Assembly (NCBI GenBank): GCA_021779935.1
Contig: JAJXZT010000027.1
Span: 97,527 to 161,526, forward strand
Direction: 5' to 3'
DNA: 64,000 bases
Source of the DNA: Acidobacteriota bacterium
GTDB lineage: Bacteria; Acidobacteriota; Terriglobia; Terriglobales; Acidobacteriaceae
The notes below the pieces were generated by a model. That model was not told the DNA's origin, did no database searches, and saw only the letters and a program-made list of their open reading frames with translations. Below, piece after piece: positions 49,580-57,483 of this stretch (positions are counted from its first letter, which is position 1; every line of letters starts with the position of its first letter). The translations under genes and the position numbers were made by a program.

Positions 49580-49632
49580 AAGTTGCCGTTTTCGCATCAA
49601 CTGGCGGCGCGAACCTCAGGTTCAGCCGCTGG

Positions 49633-50913
49633 CTAATTGGCTTTCGGCTTCAGTCCTCGGTGAGCGATGTCTTTGCGGAAGTACATTTCGTCGAAGTGGA
49701 TTTTGTCGACTGCGGCGTAAGCCCGATCGACGGCCTCGCGCAGGTCTCCGCCACGAGCTGTCACCCCCAGCACGCGTCCGCCGTTGGTGTAAAACTTTCC
49801 GTCGCGCAAACTTGTGCCCGCGTGGAAGACTTTCGTTTCGTCGAGTGCATCCGCCGCGTTCAGACCGCTGATTTCCTTGCCCATCTCAAACGTCCCCGGG
49901 TATCCGCCCGAGGACATCACCACGCACGCCGTTGCGTCATTCGACCAGCGAAAGATGCCATCGCTGACGCGTCCTTCTATGCTCGCCTCAAAGGCTTCGA
50001 GCAGGTCGCTCTCCAGCCGCATCAGGATTGGCTGCGTCTCCGGATCGCCAAAGCGGCAGTTGAACTCCAGCACCATCGGTCCCTTGGCCGTCATCATCAG
50101 TCCGCAGTACAGGATGCCCGTGTACGGCGCTTCTTCCTGGCGCATGCCGTCGATCACCGGTTGCGCAACGTGATGAATGAGCCACTCACTCATCTGCTCG
50201 TCAATAATGTCTGGTGTTGAATAGGCTCCCATGCCGCCCGTGTTTGGCCCGGTATCTCCGTCGCCGATGCGCTTGTGGTCCTGCGCTGCCACCAGCGGAG
50301 CCACGCGTTCGCCGTCGCTCAGCACCAGGAACGAAATTTCTTCGCCCACCAGGAACTCTTCCAGCACTACTTGCCGGCCGGCTTCGCCCAGCATTTTGCC
50401 GCTCAACATCTCGGCCGCCACCGTCGCGGCTTCTTCCTTGGAATTTGCGATGACGACGCCCTTGCCGGCTGCGAGTCCGTCGGCTTTTACCACGATAGGC
50501 GGATGAAAATGCGCCAGTGCGTCCTTGACCTCCGCGTCCGTTGTGCACAGTACGTAGCCCGCCGTTGGAATCCGGAAGCGCTGCATGAATGCCTTGGCAA
50601 AACTCTTACTCGACTCCAGTTGTGCCGCCGCCTGTGTTGGCCCAAAGACCGGCCATCCGCGCCTGCGGAATTCATCCACCACGCCCAGCATCAGTGGCAT
50701 CTCCGGGCCCACCACGGTCAGGTCGGGTTGCAACCGCGTCGCAACGTCCACAATCGAGTCGAGATTTTTCAGGTCTACGGGTACGCACGTCGCGTCCTGC
50801 GCAATGCCGCCATTTCCCGGCGCGCAATACACTTTGGTTACGCGCGGCGACTGCCGCAGCTTCCACACCAGTGCGTGTTCACGCCCGCCACTGCCCAGTA
50901 CTAGAACTTTCAT
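49633..50913 (-). CDS. purD: Phosphoribosylamine-glycine ligase
   Basis: A 426-residue ATP-grasp enzyme for the second step of purine synthesis. It shows VLVLGSGGREHALVWKLRQSP, the GPE motif VVGPEMPLMLGVVDEF, KADGLAAGKGV, the ATP-grasp catalytic loop GPNTGGMGAYS and LEFNCRFGDPETQ. Length and order match GARS. It is one of two purine genes in the window (with purE), but they are separated by the divergent cytochrome gene. Confidence 0.95.
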   Translation of the reverse strand: MKVLVLGSGGREHALVWKLRQSPRVTKVYCAPGNGGIAQDATCVPVDLKNLDSIVDVATRLQPDLTVVGPEMPLMLGVVDEFRRRGWPVFGPTQAAAQLESSKSFAKAFMQRFRIPTAGYVLCTTDAEVKDALAHFHPPIVVKADGLAAGKGVVIANSKEEAATVAAEMLSGKMLGEAGRQVVLEEFLVGEEISFLVLSDGERVAPLVAAQDHKRIGDGDTGPNTGGMGAYSTPDIIDEQMSEWLIHHVAQPVIDGMRQEEAPYTGILYCGLMMTAKGPMVLEFNCRFGDPETQPILMRLESDLLEAFEASIEGRVSDGIFRWSNDATACVVMSSGGYPGTFEMGKEISGLNAADALDETKVFHAGTSLRDGKFYTNGGRVLGVTARGGDLREAVDRAYAAVDKIHFDEMYFRKDIAHRGLKPKAN

Positions 50914-50986
50914 TGTGTGCCCCTGGCCGTAGAGAAAAGGTTAAGGACTCGCGAGGATCGTGTCAAACAACGAAGCATGGCGACAC

Positions 50987-51015
50987 AAAAAACGGGACAG
51001 CACTGGACTGTCCCG
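50987..51015 (-). terminator. Rho-independent terminator of the EF-G-like gene
   Basis: On the minus strand CGGGACAG pairs with CTGTCCCG around TCCAGTG and is followed by six T. It lies 66 bases past the stop of the GTPase gene. Confidence 0.9.
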
Positions 51016-51080
51016 CGTCACCTCCGATCGGCGCTCCTGGGTCCGTTTCCGGCGCAGGTATGCGCTGAGCGGAATCCTGT

Positions 51081-53180
51081 TTATTCTTCTTCCTCTTCTT
51101 CCGCGCCGCCTGTTGCCTTCGCCGCCGCGACAATCTTCTCCTGCTGCAGCTGCGGAACGATGTCGTAGTGATCCATTTCCATGTTGAACGAGCCGCGCCC
51201 TTGTGTCATCGACGTCAGGTCCGTGCCATACGTAAGCATTTCCGCCATCGGCACGTGTGCCTTCACGATCGTGTTGCCGCCCTTGTTCTCCATGCCCTGG
51301 ATGCGTCCGCGCCGCGAATTCAGGTCGCCCATGATGCCGCCGGCAAACTCATCCGGCACGGTGATTTCCACCTGCATGATCGGCTCCAGCAATGTCGGCT
51401 TGGCCAGCTCCATTGCCTTGCGGAAAGCGATGCGTCCCGCCGTCTTGAATGAGAGTTCGTTTGAGTCCACGTCGTGGTAGCTTCCGTCGTAGAGTGTCAC
51501 CTTGAAGTCGACGACCGGATATCCAGCGAGGAATCCGCGGGCCGCCGCTTCCACAATGCCTTTCTCCACCGCCGGAATAAAATTCTTCGGAATCGCGCCA
51601 CCGAAAATATCATTGACGAACTCGAAGTTCCCGCCACGCGCCAGGGGCTCCATCTTGATTTTGCAATCGCCGAACTGTCCATGCCCGCCCGATTGCTTTT
51701 TGTGCCGCCCCTGCACATCGGCAAAGCCGCGAATCGTTTCGCGATAGGGCACCTTCGGAGCCTTCAGCACTACTTCCGCGTGGTAGCGCTTCTTCAGTTT
51801 GCTCACCACCACTTCGATGTGCTGCTGGCCGGTTCCCGCAATCAGGAAGTCCTTTGTTTGCGGATCGCGGAAGAAGCGCAACATCGCGTCTTCTTCCATC
51901 AATTTGTGGACACCCGTGCCGATTTTGTCTTCATCCGCACGCGTCTTCGGTTCAATGGCGAACGTGATGGCCGGTTCCGGCAGCGTAATCGCCGCGAACG
52001 TGATTGGAGAACCCTTGTCGCCCAGCGAATCGCCCGTCAGCGTTTCTTTCAGTTTGGCTACCGCGCCAATATCTCCCGCGTGCAGTTCATTAACTGCGAC
52101 TGCGTTCTTGCCCTGCATGATCGAGAGGTGAGCAAACTTCTCGGACGTGTTCCGCGTAAAGTTCTGTACCGTTGCGTCGTTCTTCAGTACGCCGGACACG
52201 ACCTTGAAATACGAGATGCGCCCCGAGAACGGATCGCTGACGGTCTTGAACACGAAAAGGCTAACCGGTTCCGAGTCGCTAACCTTGCGCTCCACGGGAT
52301 CATTGTCCGGTCCCTTCGCGCTTACCGTGCCGCGCTCCACTGCCGTCGGCATGTAATCCACGATAAAGTCGAGCACTTCGTCGGTGCCCATGTTGCCCAG
52401 TCCGGAAGCGAAGAGCACAGGGAAAAGTTTGTCGTCGCGGATGGCGTTGTGGATGCCATGGATGATGTGTTCTTCGGCGATCGTCCCCGTGTCGAAGAAT
52501 TCAGACATCAGTTCGTCGTCGCCTTCCGCCACCAGTTCCACCAGCGCCTCGTGTGCCGCCTTGGCCTGCGCGGCCATATCGGCCGGAATCTCTTCCACCT
52601 TCGCCTTGCCGTTGCCACCCATCTCGTAGATGTAGGCCTTCATCTTCACCAGGTCGATGACGCCCTTGAAGTTCTTTTCACTGCCGATCGGCAACTGTAC
52701 TGGAACGGCCGTACGCCCGAACGTGCTCGTCAGGGATTCCATGCAGCGTTCGAAGTCCGCGCGTTCGCGGTCCATGCGTGTACACACAATCACCCGTGGC
52801 ATGGCGTGGGTATCGGCGAAGGCCCAGATCTTCTCGGTGACGACCTGCACGCCGCTCACCGCGTCCACCACCACCATCGCAGCGTCCACCGATGGCATTG
52901 CCAGCTCGGCTTCGTGGATGAACATGTTGAAGCCGGGCGTATCGATCAGGTTCACCTTGCACTTGCCCCACTCCACGTGGGCCAGCGCGGCGGAGATGGT
53001 CATCTGCCGTGTGACTTCTTCTTCGTCGTAATCGGTTACGGTCGAGCCGTCATCCACGCGTCCAAGCCGCTGGGTTGCTCCCGCGGTATAAAGCAGGGCG
53101 GAGACGAGAGAGGTTTTGCCGGAGTGTGAGTGGCCAACCACTGCCACGTTGCGGACGTTTGCGCCTTCGTAAGTCTTCAC
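51081..53180 (-). CDS. EF-G-like translational GTPase
   Basis: A 699-residue GTPase with the five-domain EF-G layout, but not the main EF-G. G1 is GHSHSGKTS (residues 16-24), G3 is DTPGF, and the guanine-specificity motif G4, usually NKxD or NRxD, reads TRMD (about residue 137). Domains II-V follow, with GHGQFGDCKI in domain IV and a C-terminal acidic tail of six Glu. The GTG at 53180 has AAGGAG ten bases upstream; the 44-residue open extension is rejected. The role of such second EF-Gs (recycling, stress or antibiotic response) is not fixed. A hairpin-rich leader region lies upstream. Confidence 0.85.
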   Translation of the reverse strand: MKTYEGANVRNVAVVGHSHSGKTSLVSALLYTAGATQRLGRVDDGSTVTDYDEEEVTRQMTISAALAHVEWGKCKVNLIDTPGFNMFIHEAELAMPSVDAAMVVVDAVSGVQVVTEKIWAFADTHAMPRVIVCTRMDRERADFERCMESLTSTFGRTAVPVQLPIGSEKNFKGVIDLVKMKAYIYEMGGNGKAKVEEIPADMAAQAKAAHEALVELVAEGDDELMSEFFDTGTIAEEHIIHGIHNAIRDDKLFPVLFASGLGNMGTDEVLDFIVDYMPTAVERGTVSAKGPDNDPVERKVSDSEPVSLFVFKTVSDPFSGRISYFKVVSGVLKNDATVQNFTRNTSEKFAHLSIMQGKNAVAVNELHAGDIGAVAKLKETLTGDSLGDKGSPITFAAITLPEPAITFAIEPKTRADEDKIGTGVHKLMEEDAMLRFFRDPQTKDFLIAGTGQQHIEVVVSKLKKRYHAEVVLKAPKVPYRETIRGFADVQGRHKKQSGGHGQFGDCKIKMEPLARGGNFEFVNDIFGGAIPKNFIPAVEKGIVEAAARGFLAGYPVVDFKVTLYDGSYHDVDSNELSFKTAGRIAFRKAMELAKPTLLEPIMQVEITVPDEFAGGIMGDLNSRRGRIQGMENKGGNTIVKAHVPMAEMLTYGTDLTSMTQGRGSFNMEMDHYDIVPQLQQEKIVAAAKATGGAEEEEEE

Positions 53181-53859
53181 GAAAATGACTCCTTGGCTTT
53201 TATGAAAGGGCTTGGCAGAGCCAGGCTGCCGTGCCCTTGTCCAAGGCCGTCGCCTTTCTGGCGAGCGGTCTCGGTTGATACCCGATGCCATCCCGCTGCC
53301 GGCGCGCGCCATTTCTGGTCGCCTGGCGGTCCGTTTCGCTCGTTACCACGGATCGCCGGTGTGGCCTCCTGACGCGTGGAGGCATTCATTGCCACAACCC
53401 CGGAGTGTCCGGCAGCTTTCGCTGTTTCCGGACGACCGGTGCGGAGCAGCTTTTCGCTGCTGCCGCGTGCGCTCCTTCCTGCGCGACATGGGATTCCAAC
53501 TGCCACCCATCGCGCGCTTCATGCGCTTGTTGGGGAACCCCGTCTCAAGGTGGCGCCGCTTTGCGGTGCCGTCTCCCTGGTCCGGGGGCGGAAGGGCAGG
53601 GGCCTCATGGGAACTTCCCATGCGGAAGAACTAAAGCAGAGCATCCTAGCACACGCCCCGAGGGCGCTCAAAACCAGCGCGACACGCCCTCTGGTTCGCC
53701 TTCTTACGTGCGCCGGATTCTCTCCGACCCTCTTTTTCTAAATGATTCGCTTCATTTGTGCAGCAATTTTCATCACAAAGAACCGTGCGCAGATCACATC
53801 CGGCGCGTTGGAATTTGTAGAATACCTTGGGGACGGATTTTCGTCTCGCGGGGAACGGC
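53181..53859. other. Divergent intergenic region with hairpin array
   Basis: A 679-base gap with no convincing gene. Several GC-rich open frames overlap in all frames, as expected of GC-rich non-coding DNA. From 53325 to 53622 there are at least seven strong hairpins (see the separate entry), then about 200 bases of unremarkable sequence containing the promoter of the exported-protein gene at 53860. Confidence 0.65.
53325..53622 (-). ncRNA. Candidate structured RNA or leader of the EF-G-like gene
   Basis: Seven compact hairpins: 53325-53357 (10 bp), 53364-53383 (6 bp), 53407-53433 (10 bp in two blocks), 53441-53466 (9 bp), 53532-53541 (4 bp), 53552-53570 (8 bp) and 53606-53622 (7 bp). Read on the minus strand the loops are purine-rich: 53407-53433 closes on a CAGC-GAAA-GCTG tetraloop, and AGCGAAA recurs in three of the hairpins. 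That favours the minus strand as the RNA. I find no signature of RNase P, SRP, tmRNA, 6S or a known riboswitch. Confidence 0.4.
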
Positions 53860-55137
53860 ATGCATCGTCGCGGGTGGCTCTTCTCGGGGATTCTTGTCAG
53901 TGCAATTTTCGGCAGCCTGCTTGCCGTACCGTTGATCGCCCAGCAACTGCCGTCGCGCTCCGGTGGCATCGTTGATAGCACCTTCGCGGAGGTTCACTTC
54001 GACCGCTGGATTACCGAAGGCCCCACGAAGCAACTTCCATGGAATCTCGAAATCGATTCTCCCCGCCTCTCGTCATACCAGCGGATCGCCGCACAAGTTC
54101 GTCTCAATATTTCCTCGCGCGAATTCCTACGGCGCCCCGGTGCCGGACGTCTGAAGGCTTTCGTGCAGATCACCAGTCAGCAGGGCCGTGTCTTCCAAAG
54201 CCACCTCTCGCTCGACCCGGACAAGCAGAAAAACCTGGCGCCTGACTCCGAGGTGCAATTTTACTGGGGAATTTTTCTGCTCCCCGGCGAGTATCGTCTG
54301 GATATCGCACTCGCCGACACTACCACCGGCGAACATAATTTCGTCCAACGGACTCTTCGCGTGAAGCCGTTGAAGCAAGATCCTCTTCCCGGTGCATGGA
54401 ACGGTTTGCCTGAAGTCGAGTTTTTCGGCACCGAAGGAGATTTTGAAAAAGCGTATTTGCCGGATGTCGAAACCGCTCTCAATCTCGGCATCGCCGCTGC
54501 CCATCCCGTCGATCTCCATATCCTCGTCAATGTCGCGGTTCCTGAGCGCGCATCCGTTTTTGGCCTTAGCCCCGTTTCCACTTCGAACGCAGACTTTATG
54601 CGGAGTCTAGGCGATCTCCTTCCTCTCGTGAAAATTCTTGGACAACTGCATCTTGCGCGCGGAACCAGCGGAATTGAGCTGATTGATGCCACGCGCCATC
54701 GCGTGGTCTATGCCCAAAATGATTTCCAGACCGTGGATTGGCACGGGATGAAAACTGCGCTCGGAGCGGTTAATCCCAACATCATCGACGTCAAATCGCT
54801 CCAGCAGCGCGGTCTGAGCGCCGCATTTGTCCGCGACCGAGTCCTCGCCTTGCTTCACTCCTCCGCTGCGGCCTCCGCCGGACGCGCCCAGGTTGTGATT
54901 CTCCTGAGCCACGAAATGGACTTCTCGCGCAGCGCGAAACTTCCTCCGGTCACGTTGCCTGCGAATTGCAATTGCAGGATCTTCTATCTGCGCCTGCGAC
55001 CTGTCTATTTGTTGGGTTATCGCGACGACATCGGCAAATCGCTGAACGGTCTGGACCCGCGCATCTTCTCCGTCAACTCGTCCAAATCCGCCCGCAAGGC
55101 GCTCGCCGCGATCATCGCGGAGATTTCGCGGATGTAG
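53860..55137 (+). CDS. Exported hypothetical protein
   Basis: A 425-residue protein with a signal peptide (about residues 1-28). I do not recognise a named family. The N-terminal half is beta-rich and includes an immunoglobulin-like segment (RLKAFVQITSQQGRVFQSHLSL and LLPGEYRLDIALADTTTGEHNFVQRTLRV). The C-terminal half has the alternating alpha/beta pattern of a von Willebrand A-like fold (RAQVVILLSHEMDF, CRIFYLRLRPVYLLG), but without a clear MIDAS motif. The start at 53860 is chosen for the signal peptide. It precedes the DsbA-like gene by 177 bases. Confidence 0.68.
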   Translation: MHRRGWLFSGILVSAIFGSLLAVPLIAQQLPSRSGGIVDSTFAEVHFDRWITEGPTKQLPWNLEIDSPRLSSYQRIAAQVRLNISSREFLRRPGAGRLKAFVQITSQQGRVFQSHLSLDPDKQKNLAPDSEVQFYWGIFLLPGEYRLDIALADTTTGEHNFVQRTLRVKPLKQDPLPGAWNGLPEVEFFGTEGDFEKAYLPDVETALNLGIAAAHPVDLHILVNVAVPERASVFGLSPVSTSNADFMRSLGDLLPLVKILGQLHLARGTSGIELIDATRHRVVYAQNDFQTVDWHGMKTALGAVNPNIIDVKSLQQRGLSAAFVRDRVLALLHSSAAASAGRAQVVILLSHEMDFSRSAKLPPVTLPANCNCRIFYLRLRPVYLLGYRDDIGKSLNGLDPRIFSVNSSKSARKALAAIIAEISRM

Positions 55138-55314
55138 TTGCTCCACCAGAGTGCCAGATCGCGCGGCGCAATTTTCGCCCGCGAAAAAACCAAGGGCTTC
55201 TGCCGATGCCTCGCATCGGATAACATAGGTGCCAGCGATTCTGCGCACCGGTCGTGCTCGCGCGAGCCTTTGTGGGTTCCTCCGGGTTCAAATCCAGTTG
55301 GGTGGGATGTCCAG

Positions 55315-55971
55315 ATGAAACGTGTTTCGTTGCTAGTGCTTTTTGTTTTTCTTCTCGGAACCCTTGCGGCCTCCGCCATCGATACCTCGGTGCTCAAGCC
55401 GCCCAAGGGAGCCAGGGTTGCCCTTGTTGTCTTTGAGGACCTCGAATGTCCAGACTGCCGGGCCGCTGAGCCCTTGCTTGAAGAGGCCGTCAACACCTAT
55501 CACATTCCCTTGGTTCGCCACGATTTTCCTCTGCCACAGCACAACTGGAGCTTTGACGCTCACGTCTACGGACGCTTTTTCGAAACTAAGTCGCCCGACC
55601 TCCGCGAACAGTATTTCCGTTACATCTACGCCAACCAGCCGAGCATCACGAAACAAAATCTGCGCGGCATGACCGAGCGCTTTGCCGACCAGCACAAGGT
55701 TGCACTGCCGCTCTTCATCGATCCCACCGGCAAGCTTGCTGCCGAAGTGCGCGCCGAGTTCGCTCTCGGTCAGCGTGTCGGTGTGGACCACACGCCCACC
55801 ATCTACGTCGTCAGTGACGTGCAGCGCGGCACACCGTTTGTCGAAGTCGCCGACCGTTCGCAGCTTTTCCAGATGATCGACCAGATGATCCGCCAGGCGA
55901 ACGCCCAAGCGCCAAAGCCGGCTCCAGCGGCAAAGAAACCTGTAGCTCGCCGCCGTACGGTCAAGAAGTAG
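55315..55971 (+). CDS. Exported DsbA-like thioredoxin-fold protein
   Basis: A 218-residue periplasmic protein with a signal peptide (about residues 1-21) and a DsbA-type thioredoxin fold with helical insertion. The redox motif is Cys45-Pro-Asp-Cys48 in FEDLECPDCRAAEP; the cis-Pro loop appears as GVDHTPTIYVV. The C-terminus is a Pro/Ala/Lys/Arg-rich tail (PAAKKPVARRRTVKK) of about 25 residues, unusual for DsbA and possibly for binding acidic surfaces. The fold is that of the oxidase/isomerase group. It lies near a selenoprotein peroxiredoxin and a deiodinase-like protein. Confidence 0.82.
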   Translation: MKRVSLLVLFVFLLGTLAASAIDTSVLKPPKGARVALVVFEDLECPDCRAAEPLLEEAVNTYHIPLVRHDFPLPQHNWSFDAHVYGRFFETKSPDLREQYFRYIYANQPSITKQNLRGMTERFADQHKVALPLFIDPTGKLAAEVRAEFALGQRVGVDHTPTIYVVSDVQRGTPFVEVADRSQLFQMIDQMIRQANAQAPKPAPAAKKPVARRRTVKK

Positions 55972-55993
55972 CCAGCGTTGATTTCGGTCCGTG

Positions 55994-56017
55994 AGACCCG
56001 CCCCTCGTGGCGGGTCT
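55994..56017. terminator. Terminator between DsbA-like and minus-strand genes
   Basis: AGACCCGCC and GGCGGGTCT pair perfectly around CCTCGT, lying 20 bases after the DsbA-like stop and 16 bases past the convergent gene's stop. Confidence 0.75.
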
Positions 56018-56032
56018 TCTCATTTGCAGCTT

Positions 56033-56734
56033 CTAGGGCGCAGGCTTCGGACACGGCGCCGCTACTGCTGACTTTCGCAGTTCGCGCACAATCTTCAGTC
56101 CGGAAGGCACCGTGAGCTTTACCGTGAACGCCATTTCCGCGATCCACGGTTTTTGCGCCTGCGCCGGGTCGCGCCCGATCTTCGCATCCGTAATCGTCAG
56201 CTCTCCGCCGCCCACCGGAATCTCGGACATGTCATCCAGTCCCTGCTGATATTGATTTTTGGCGGCTGACCATAGGATATGCCTCAGGTCGACATCGGCT
56301 CGCAGATAGCTTGCGCGGTCGAGCACGAAGGCAAAATCGCGCTTTTTCATGGCGAGAACTTGTTCCAGCGTCGTGATGTCCCAGCCTGTGTAGATATATC
56401 GCGGATTCGAGGTACGGTAGGGCGGCGTCACGATATAGGAGTACTCCGCGATGCCTTGCCGATCGTGTGCCGGGCGAACTTCCATCGACCACCCGTCACC
56501 CTCCGGCACCAACCGGAAAATCAGCCCCTTTGTGAATCTCTTCTGGAAGGTTTGTTTTGCCGCCACCGTTCCGTTGAACTGCACGGCAATACATTGCCCT
56601 CGCGCGGCGGGAGCAGATGTAAGCATCGCCGCCAGCACCACCCAGATTCCCGCTTGGAGGGCGTGTTCGAATTTTCGTGCTATAACGAAAGCCCCGGATT
56701 GTGCCCGGGGCCTCTTGAGTTCTTTCATGTTCAT
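56033..56734 (-). CDS. Exported hypothetical protein coupled to the peroxiredoxin
   Basis: A 233-residue protein with an N-terminal hydrophobic segment (about residues 28-46) preceded by a basic region, read as a signal sequence or anchor, and a beta-rich mature part with no recognised family. Segments such as QKRFTKGLIFRLVPEGDGWSMEVRP and GGELTITDAKIGRDP are the only recognisable landmarks. Its ATG overlaps the last codon and stop of the selenocysteine peroxiredoxin gene (ATGA), so it is probably translated from the same message. A role in the redox locus is inference from context. Confidence 0.65.
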   Translation of the reverse strand: MNMKELKRPRAQSGAFVIARKFEHALQAGIWVVLAAMLTSAPAARGQCIAVQFNGTVAAKQTFQKRFTKGLIFRLVPEGDGWSMEVRPAHDRQGIAEYSYIVTPPYRTSNPRYIYTGWDITTLEQVLAMKKRDFAFVLDRASYLRADVDLRHILWSAAKNQYQQGLDDMSEIPVGGGELTITDAKIGRDPAQAQKPWIAEMAFTVKLTVPSGLKIVRELRKSAVAAPCPKPAP

Positions 56735-57240
56735 TTTGCCGCCGTTGCCGTCGCCTGCACATTGGCAAGTGCGGCAAAGACTTCCTCGTTCGGTGGTAGT
56801 TCGCCCAGGTCGTACACCTTGGCGAACGCAATTATTCCCTGCTTGTTTACGACGAGCACTGCGCGCTCGTTAATGCCCGGCAAAGGCATCGGACTCTCGC
56901 GCAATATCCCATACTTCCTCGCCACTTCTCCGTGCGGATAAAAATCACTGCCTAAAGGAAAATTCAATACGCCGGTATCATGTTTCTGCCATGCCATGTG
57001 GCTGTACACCGAATCCACGCTTATGCCCACGACCTGGGCATCCAGCCCCGCAAAACGCGCTAGTTCCGCGTTGTAACCGGGCATCTGTGCGGTTCAAACG
57101 GGTGTCCAGTCCAGCGGATAAAACGCAATCACCACGTTTTTCTTGTCGCGATAATCGCTCAGTTTAAAACGTATCCGCTGATCGCCAATGACAGCAGGAA
57201 CATCGAAGTCCGGCGCCACTTCTCCCACTGCTAGCGCCAT
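56731..57240 (-). CDS. Selenocysteine-containing peroxiredoxin (AhpC/TSA fold)
   Basis: A 169-residue peroxiredoxin if the in-frame TGA at 57096-57094 is read as selenocysteine (residue 49). The frame before it reads from an ATG with GGAGGG upstream through APDFDV and FYPLDWTPV. After it comes TAQMPGYNAEL, then VVGISVDSVYSHMAWQ and AVLVVNKQGI. The family's peroxidatic Cys lies exactly at the TGA (FYPLDWTPV-C-T in Cys forms). The open frame after the TGA starts at 57084 and lacks the N-terminus, so gene finders would call a 117-residue fragment. There is no Cys elsewhere, so it would be a 1-Sec peroxidase using an external thiol. A SECIS-like stem-loop follows the TGA, and SelB is encoded in the window. 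Confidence 0.85.
57045..57096 (-). promoter_or_regulatory. UGA selenocysteine codon and candidate bacterial SECIS element
   Basis: The TGA is at 57096-57094. Twenty-seven bases after it, AACGCG (57072-57067) and CGCGTT (57059-57054) form a perfect six-pair stem with loop GAACTAG (57066-57060) whose first base is G. An outer GCCC/GGGC pair (57082-57079 with 57048-57045) can extend it. UGA-to-loop distance and a G at the start of the apical loop fit the bacterial SECIS rules used to find such elements. It lies in coding sequence, as bacterial SECIS elements do. Confidence 0.7.
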
Positions 57241-57483
57241 TGAACCCTCCGATTCATTCCATGAACATCACAGCCGTAAAATTGTGTCACGCGCGCCACC
57301 TGCGGGCAAGCGCATGGTTGCCCGGCGCAAAATTTGTCGCCCACTGAATTCGGGAACCAGCAGCACTTTCCGCCCGGCGCCGTTCGGAAAATTCCGCAAA
57401 AAGCATTACCATCGACAGGTACACATACCTCGCCGGTCGCGGTTTTTCGCGAGCGTCACATCGGCAGGCTGCAGGAGGTTCTC

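Noticed and set aside
51474..53129. A 551-residue plus-strand open frame over the EF-G-like gene
   Set aside because: His/Arg-rich shadow of the real gene on the other strand, without a start site or motifs.
53325..53622. Known RNA families in the hairpin array (RNase P, SRP, tmRNA, 6S, cobalamin or FMN riboswitch)
   Set aside because: The diagnostic conserved strings of those RNAs were looked for on both strands and not found.
53285..53935. Several overlapping plus-strand frames in the hairpin region
   Set aside because: All three frames are open by composition, with no homologous pattern; they run through the hairpins.
56731..57084. A short 117-residue peroxiredoxin starting at the ATG at 57084
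   Set aside because: It lacks the N-terminal strand and active site, which are found intact upstream of the in-frame TGA.
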